Made by a program: the position numbers and the translations under genes
Origin: Terriglobia bacterium
GTDB lineage: Bacteria; Acidobacteriota; Terriglobia; UBA7540
Length of the DNA: 7,907 nucleotides
NCBI GenBank assembly: GCA_020072905.1
Contig: JAIQGB010000199.1
Location: 1-7,907 of the forward strand
Direction: 5' to 3'
The notes under the pieces: model-generated
The model's database searches: none
Told to the model about the DNA's origin: nothing
The model's input: only the letters and a program-made list of their open reading frames with translations
Shown here: positions 5,173-7,907 of the stretch, piece by piece
Position numbering within the stretch: the stretch's first letter is position 1
How the letters are laid out: the number at the start of each line of letters is the position of its first letter

Positions 5173-7206
5173 ATGCTCCCCCGCCGTTTCCCAACCGGCG
5201 CGATTCTGTTGCCCATCGTCTTCGCTTCGGTTGCGATGAACTGTGCAGGGACAGAGAAGGTTCAGATGAAGTTGACCGAGCACGAAGATCGCATCGAAGT
5301 GGAGACGGATAACTACACGCTCGCAATCTACAAAGCGCCATTCCAACTGGCGGTCATCCGGGATCAAAAGTTCCTGTTGTCGTCGCCCGGCTCTATGCAA
5401 TCCCCGATCGGCCCGCGAGGTGGGGAGTGGGCAAGGCAGGGACTGGGATTTCAGGTTTTGACCGGCGGCAAGGAAAGGCGTTTCACGGAGGTGCACGACT
5501 TCTCCTTGCGAGGCAACGAACTGATTCTGAAGCTTTCCGGCGCGGGTGAAGACGCGACCGCCTCCTATCATCTCCGCCTCCTTCCGGACCGAATTGAGGC
5601 GCGCGCTGAAGTTCGAGGTCTGGCGGACGTCGACCGGGTCACGCAGGCATTCCTGCTCGCCCCGAGCGGACACTGGTATGGCGGCGCCGTGGACCAGGCG
5701 CACAACTGGCCACTCGAAACTCATCAGTGGAGCGCCGACCCGTTCCTCGCCACCTCGAATCAAGCCACGCCGTTCTGGATGACGTCGAGCGGCGTGGGAG
5801 TTTTCCTCGACACCTATGACGATATCGCCGCCTCGATCAACAAGGACAACGACGGACTGCTCCGCATCTCGTATCTCCACTCGCCGGCGATGCACTACAC
5901 GCTCTTCGTGGGGAAGAATATCGCCGAGGCGCGCGACTTGTTTGCCAAGACCGTCGGCAAGCCTCACCGCCGCCCGCCCGAGGATGTGTTCGAGCGGCCG
6001 GTCTGGTCGACCTGGTGCCAGTACTTCGGCAAGGTCAGCCAGCGTGACGTCCTCGCCTACGCGCGGCACATCCAGGATGGCCACTGGCCGGCAAGCGTCG
6101 TCATCGTCGACGACGGCTGGCAGACACATTATGGCGATAACGAATTCAACTCGAAGTTCCCGGACCCGAAAGCTCTGGCGGGGGAGGTTCACAAGCTGGG
6201 CTACAAGTTGGCTCTCTGGGTGGAAAACCACGCGAACCTCGACTCTGACCGCTATCGTGAGGGGGAACAGAATGGCGGCCTCATTCGCGACGCGGCCACC
6301 GGCAAAGCGGCGCGGATTCACTGGTGGAACGGCGAGGCAGCGCTCATCGATCTGAGCGACGATCGAGTGCGCGCGCGCTACGTGGACGAACTCCAGGCCC
6401 TTATGCATCGTTACGGCATTGACGGCTTCAAATTCGATGGTGGCGACGCCGAGTACTGGCCCGCAGCCGGCGCCCAGCGCGGGCCAGGTTTGTATCGCAC
6501 GCGCAATCGCTATACTGACCTGTGGGCCGAGGTGGGCGGAGAATTCGAGCTGAACGAACTGCGCGTTGGCTGGCTCTCCCAGCCGTTCGGACTCTTCAAT
6601 CGCCTGCGGGACAAGCGCGCCTCCTGGTCGGACGCGGACGGACTTCCCGCCATTGTTACCCACGGTGGAATCCAGTCCTTGCTGGGGTTTGTTTTCAATT
6701 GTCCGGACCTGATTGGCGGCGGGCTTGACGAAGGGTTCAAACCCGATGAGGAGCTGAGCATCCGCTGGACCGAGGCCGCCGCCTTCATGCCGATCATGCA
6801 ATTCTCCTACGGGCCGTGGCAGTTCAGCGAGCCGGCGCAGAAGATCATTCGACGCTTCGCTCTGATGCACGGCAAGTTGTGGCATTCCCACCTGAAGGCG
6901 CTGGTCGAGCGCGCCATGGCAACAGGTAAGCCGATCTGGTCGCCGCTCTTCTACGTGTTCCCCGAGGTCGAAACAGCCTATCTCCTTCGCGACGAATTCC
7001 TGGTGGGTGAGCGCCTGCTTGTCGCTCCGGTCATGCAGCCGGGTGCGCGCCAGCGCGACGTCTATCTTCCCGAGGGGCGTTGGCGGGATTTCTGGTCGGA
7101 AAAGGTCATGCAGGGCGGCCGGACGTTGCGGGATTATCCTGCGCCGCTCGAAACGATTCCCGTCTTCGAGCGCATCGATTCCCAAGGTTCCAGCAAGGTG
7201 AAGTGA
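5173..7206 (+). CDS. Exported glycoside hydrolase family 31 enzyme, MYORG/KIAA1161-like
   Basis: The 677-residue protein starts at ATG with AAGGAG (5159-5164) eight bases upstream. Residues 1-25 resemble an export signal (RRF, then GAILLPIVFASVAM). Cys24 is not in a canonical lipobox, so attachment is uncertain. An N-terminal beta-sandwich domain (about 30-250) precedes the catalytic barrel. The barrel shows PVWSTWCQYFGKVSQ (276 on), VDDGW (D313-D314), YGD, KFPDP, LWVENHAN and HWWNG (384-387). GIDGFKFD places the nucleophile at D422. SWSDADGL (D487 or D489) probably holds the acid/base, followed by CPDLIGGG. The C-terminal beta domain has the GH31 segment FLVGERLLVAPV and VYLPEGRW. The pattern fits alpha-glycosidases, some of which are alpha-galactosidases; the substrate cannot be read from sequence. 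It follows the membrane protein by 58 bases and may belong to the same transcript. Confidence 0.9.
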   Translation: MLPRRFPTGAILLPIVFASVAMNCAGTEKVQMKLTEHEDRIEVETDNYTLAIYKAPFQLAVIRDQKFLLSSPGSMQSPIGPRGGEWARQGLGFQVLTGGKERRFTEVHDFSLRGNELILKLSGAGEDATASYHLRLLPDRIEARAEVRGLADVDRVTQAFLLAPSGHWYGGAVDQAHNWPLETHQWSADPFLATSNQATPFWMTSSGVGVFLDTYDDIAASINKDNDGLLRISYLHSPAMHYTLFVGKNIAEARDLFAKTVGKPHRRPPEDVFERPVWSTWCQYFGKVSQRDVLAYARHIQDGHWPASVVIVDDGWQTHYGDNEFNSKFPDPKALAGEVHKLGYKLALWVENHANLDSDRYREGEQNGGLIRDAATGKAARIHWWNGEAALIDLSDDRVRARYVDELQALMHRYGIDGFKFDGGDAEYWPAAGAQRGPGLYRTRNRYTDLWAEVGGEFELNELRVGWLSQPFGLFNRLRDKRASWSDADGLPAIVTHGGIQSLLGFVFNCPDLIGGGLDEGFKPDEELSIRWTEAAAFMPIMQFSYGPWQFSEPAQKIIRRFALMHGKLWHSHLKALVERAMATGKPIWSPLFYVFPEVETAYLLRDEFLVGERLLVAPVMQPGARQRDVYLPEGRWRDFWSEKVMQGGRTLRDYPAPLETIPVFERIDSQGSSKVK

Positions 7207-7227
7207 GTGGGGAGATGCGGAGCCGAC

Positions 7228-7572
7228 TTAATCCACGTCGGCGGACATTGGGGCAAGCGGTTGCAGCCGTAACGTGGCGCAGAGCGAACGCAGGGTTTCG
7301 CTGCTTTCCTGATCCATGTTCAGAAAACGGAGTCCCGCCAATCCCCTGGCGTCTTTCCAAGTAACCTGGGCCTCCGTATGGATTTCTTTCCCCTGCCAAG
7401 GTATTGCCAGCCGGCATTCCCGGCCCGCCTCGGGGGTCCCAGCGCCCTTCACGCAGCACCCCCGGACGCTGATGACCTCCACGGCGACCTCTGATTCCGC
7501 GCCAGTGTCGTGAGGTGTCAGGACAGCGGAGAAACCGGCAATGTAACGGGGAACTTGGCGGCGCTCCCTCAT
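7228..7572 (-). CDS. PilZ-domain-like protein, degenerate c-di-GMP motif
   Basis: The 114-residue soluble protein starts at ATG 7572-7570. The frame extends upstream to another ATG at 7653, but that 27-residue extension is low-complexity and neither start has an SD. Residues 1-90 fit a PilZ barrel: RRQVPRY supplies RxxxR (R5, R9), VISVRGCCV is the (D/N)xSxxG strand, and VTW plus GLAGLRFL are the closing strands. The acidic or Asn residue of the second motif is Val33, so c-di-GMP binding may be weak or lost. TTGCGT (7605-7610) and TACACT (7582-7587) on this strand, 17 bases apart, could be a promoter giving a nearly leaderless mRNA at ATG 7572. It is convergent with the GH31 gene, 21 bases apart. 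Confidence 0.75.
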   Translation of the reverse strand: MRERRQVPRYIAGFSAVLTPHDTGAESEVAVEVISVRGCCVKGAGTPEAGRECRLAIPWQGKEIHTEAQVTWKDARGLAGLRFLNMDQESSETLRSLCATLRLQPLAPMSADVD

Positions 7573-7639
7573 GGCGAGCGGAGTGTAGTCTTCTGCCGGC
7601 CGGAACGCAAGGGCGCCCGGCGTCCGGCCGAACCCTCGA

Positions 7640-7668
7640 TTGCCTCGCACCATCTAATGAATTAGAAT
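7640..7668 (+). promoter_or_regulatory. Sigma-70-type promoter for the structured RNA
   Basis: TTGCCT (7640-7645) and TAGAAT (7663-7668) are separated by exactly 17 bases. They match the -35 and -10 consensus at 4/6 and 5/6 positions. Transcription would start near 7675, right at the 5' strand of the RNA's closing helix. The -10 overlaps a palindrome, CTAATGAATTAG (7654-7665), a possible operator. Confidence 0.55.
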
Positions 7669-7674
7669 GAAAAA

Positions 7675-7816
7675 GTTCTCCGAGCCTGGGGCGCTAAGGG
7701 TGCCGGACAAACCTAAGCCCTGCGGGCCGATAGGGTGACGCGAGAAATTGCGCCGCCTCCCGTGTTTGGAAAGGAGAACCGAGCCGACTACAAACACGGG
7801 TCGGCGTTTCTTTTTT
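7675..7816 (+). ncRNA. Structured leader RNA or sRNA with mutually exclusive helices, class unassigned
   Basis: GTTCTCC (7675-7681) pairs perfectly with GGAGAAC (7773-7779), closing a domain of about 105 nt. Inside are a hairpin GGCGC-UAAG-GGUGCC (near 7690-7704), CCCU/AGGG (7718-7721/7732-7735) and CGC/GCG around 7740-7752. After P1 comes an intrinsic terminator. CCCGTGTTTG (7759-7768) is a perfect 10-bp complement of CAAACACGGG (7791-7800), and that helix cannot coexist with P1 plus the terminator. This is the usual layout of a transcription-terminating riboswitch: P1 formed with termination, or the long helix with readthrough. I could not match the core to a riboswitch class from memory. 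No gene follows within the remaining 91 bases, so it could equally be a stand-alone sRNA. Confidence 0.6.
7783..7816 (+). terminator. Intrinsic terminator of the structured RNA
   Basis: GCCGAC (7783-7788) and GTCGGC (7800-7805) form a 6-bp GC-rich stem with an 11-nt loop, followed by GTTTCTTTTTT. The loop contains CAAACACGG, which is complementary to 7760-7768, so an alternative helix can dismantle the terminator. Confidence 0.75.
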
Positions 7817-7841
7817 CCCCCGCTCCTGGCGCGACGGCTAG

Positions 7842-7907
7842 TGATGTCATGCTGAGCCCGCCTGCGGCTGGTAGGCGGAGAGAACGTCGGGAAGATGCTG
7901 GCCGACA
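7842..7907. repeat. Possible dispersed intergenic repeat at the right edge, no gene seen
   Basis: The stretch holds a GTCATGCTGAGC start, a hairpin CCGCCT/AGGCGG (7858-7863/7873-7878) and then GGAAGATGCTGGCCGAC. It resembles the CATCCTGAGC-type intergenic repeats I recall from GC-rich soil bacteria. No second copy lies in the window to prove it, and a start codon at 7895 cannot be excluded. Confidence 0.25.

Noticed and set aside
5173..5250. Lipoprotein signal on the GH31 enzyme
   Set aside because: The residues before Cys24 are A-M-N, which do not fit the lipobox; a general export signal is safer.
5155..7185. Very long open frame on the - strand opposite the GH31 gene
   Set aside because: It mirrors the codon structure of a clearly recognisable GH31 gene. 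Its translation shows no family motif.
7222..7242. Hairpin GCCGAC/GTCGGC between the convergent GH31 and PilZ-like genes
   Set aside because: It is a 6-bp stem without a T-run on either strand and overlaps the end of the coding frame, so it is too weak to call a terminator.

Overview
This is a GC-rich bacterial window with strong G/C preference at third codon positions. The genes and the dense palindromic repeat decoration resemble Acidobacteriota or a related soil/sediment lineage. That taxonomic guess is inference; no rRNA or marker gene is present.

Layout. (1) Bases 1-3301, + strand: a DNA-polymerase locus. It holds the 3' end of an unrecognised gene (open to base 267), a small unknown gene (355-708), and a divergent family B DNA polymerase (605-3301) that starts at TTG inside the small gene. 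The locus is full of short palindromic repeats. Two composite repeat blocks lie inside the polymerase gene and are translated in frame, one at the fingers tip just before motif B. A repeat of the same family lies in the partial gene at the left edge. (2) Bases 3113-3744, - strand: an MntA/HepT (MNT/HEPN) toxin-antitoxin module. The antitoxin is intact. The toxin frame has one in-frame TGA where the family usually has Trp, and its RNxxxHxY motif lies beyond that stop. The last 62 residues of the polymerase are the antisense of this toxin gene, so the polymerase appears to have lost its own end when the module arrived. (3) Bases 3916-7206, + strand: a small secreted beta-sandwich protein, an unrecognised single-pass membrane protein translationally coupled to it, and an exported GH31 glycosidase of the MYORG/KIAA1161-like type. 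This looks like a cell-envelope or carbohydrate cassette. (4) Bases 7228-7572, - strand: a degenerate PilZ-like protein, convergent with the GH31 gene. (5) Bases 7640-7816, + strand: a promoter followed by a roughly 140-nt structured RNA. It has a closing P1 helix, an intrinsic terminator, and a perfect 10-bp helix that excludes both. This is the architecture of a riboswitch or attenuator, and its target would lie to the right of the window. I could not assign a class.

The most interesting signals are the protein-coding palindromic inserts in the polymerase, the antisense polymerase-tail/HepT arrangement with its single nonsense codon, and the switch-like RNA at the right end.
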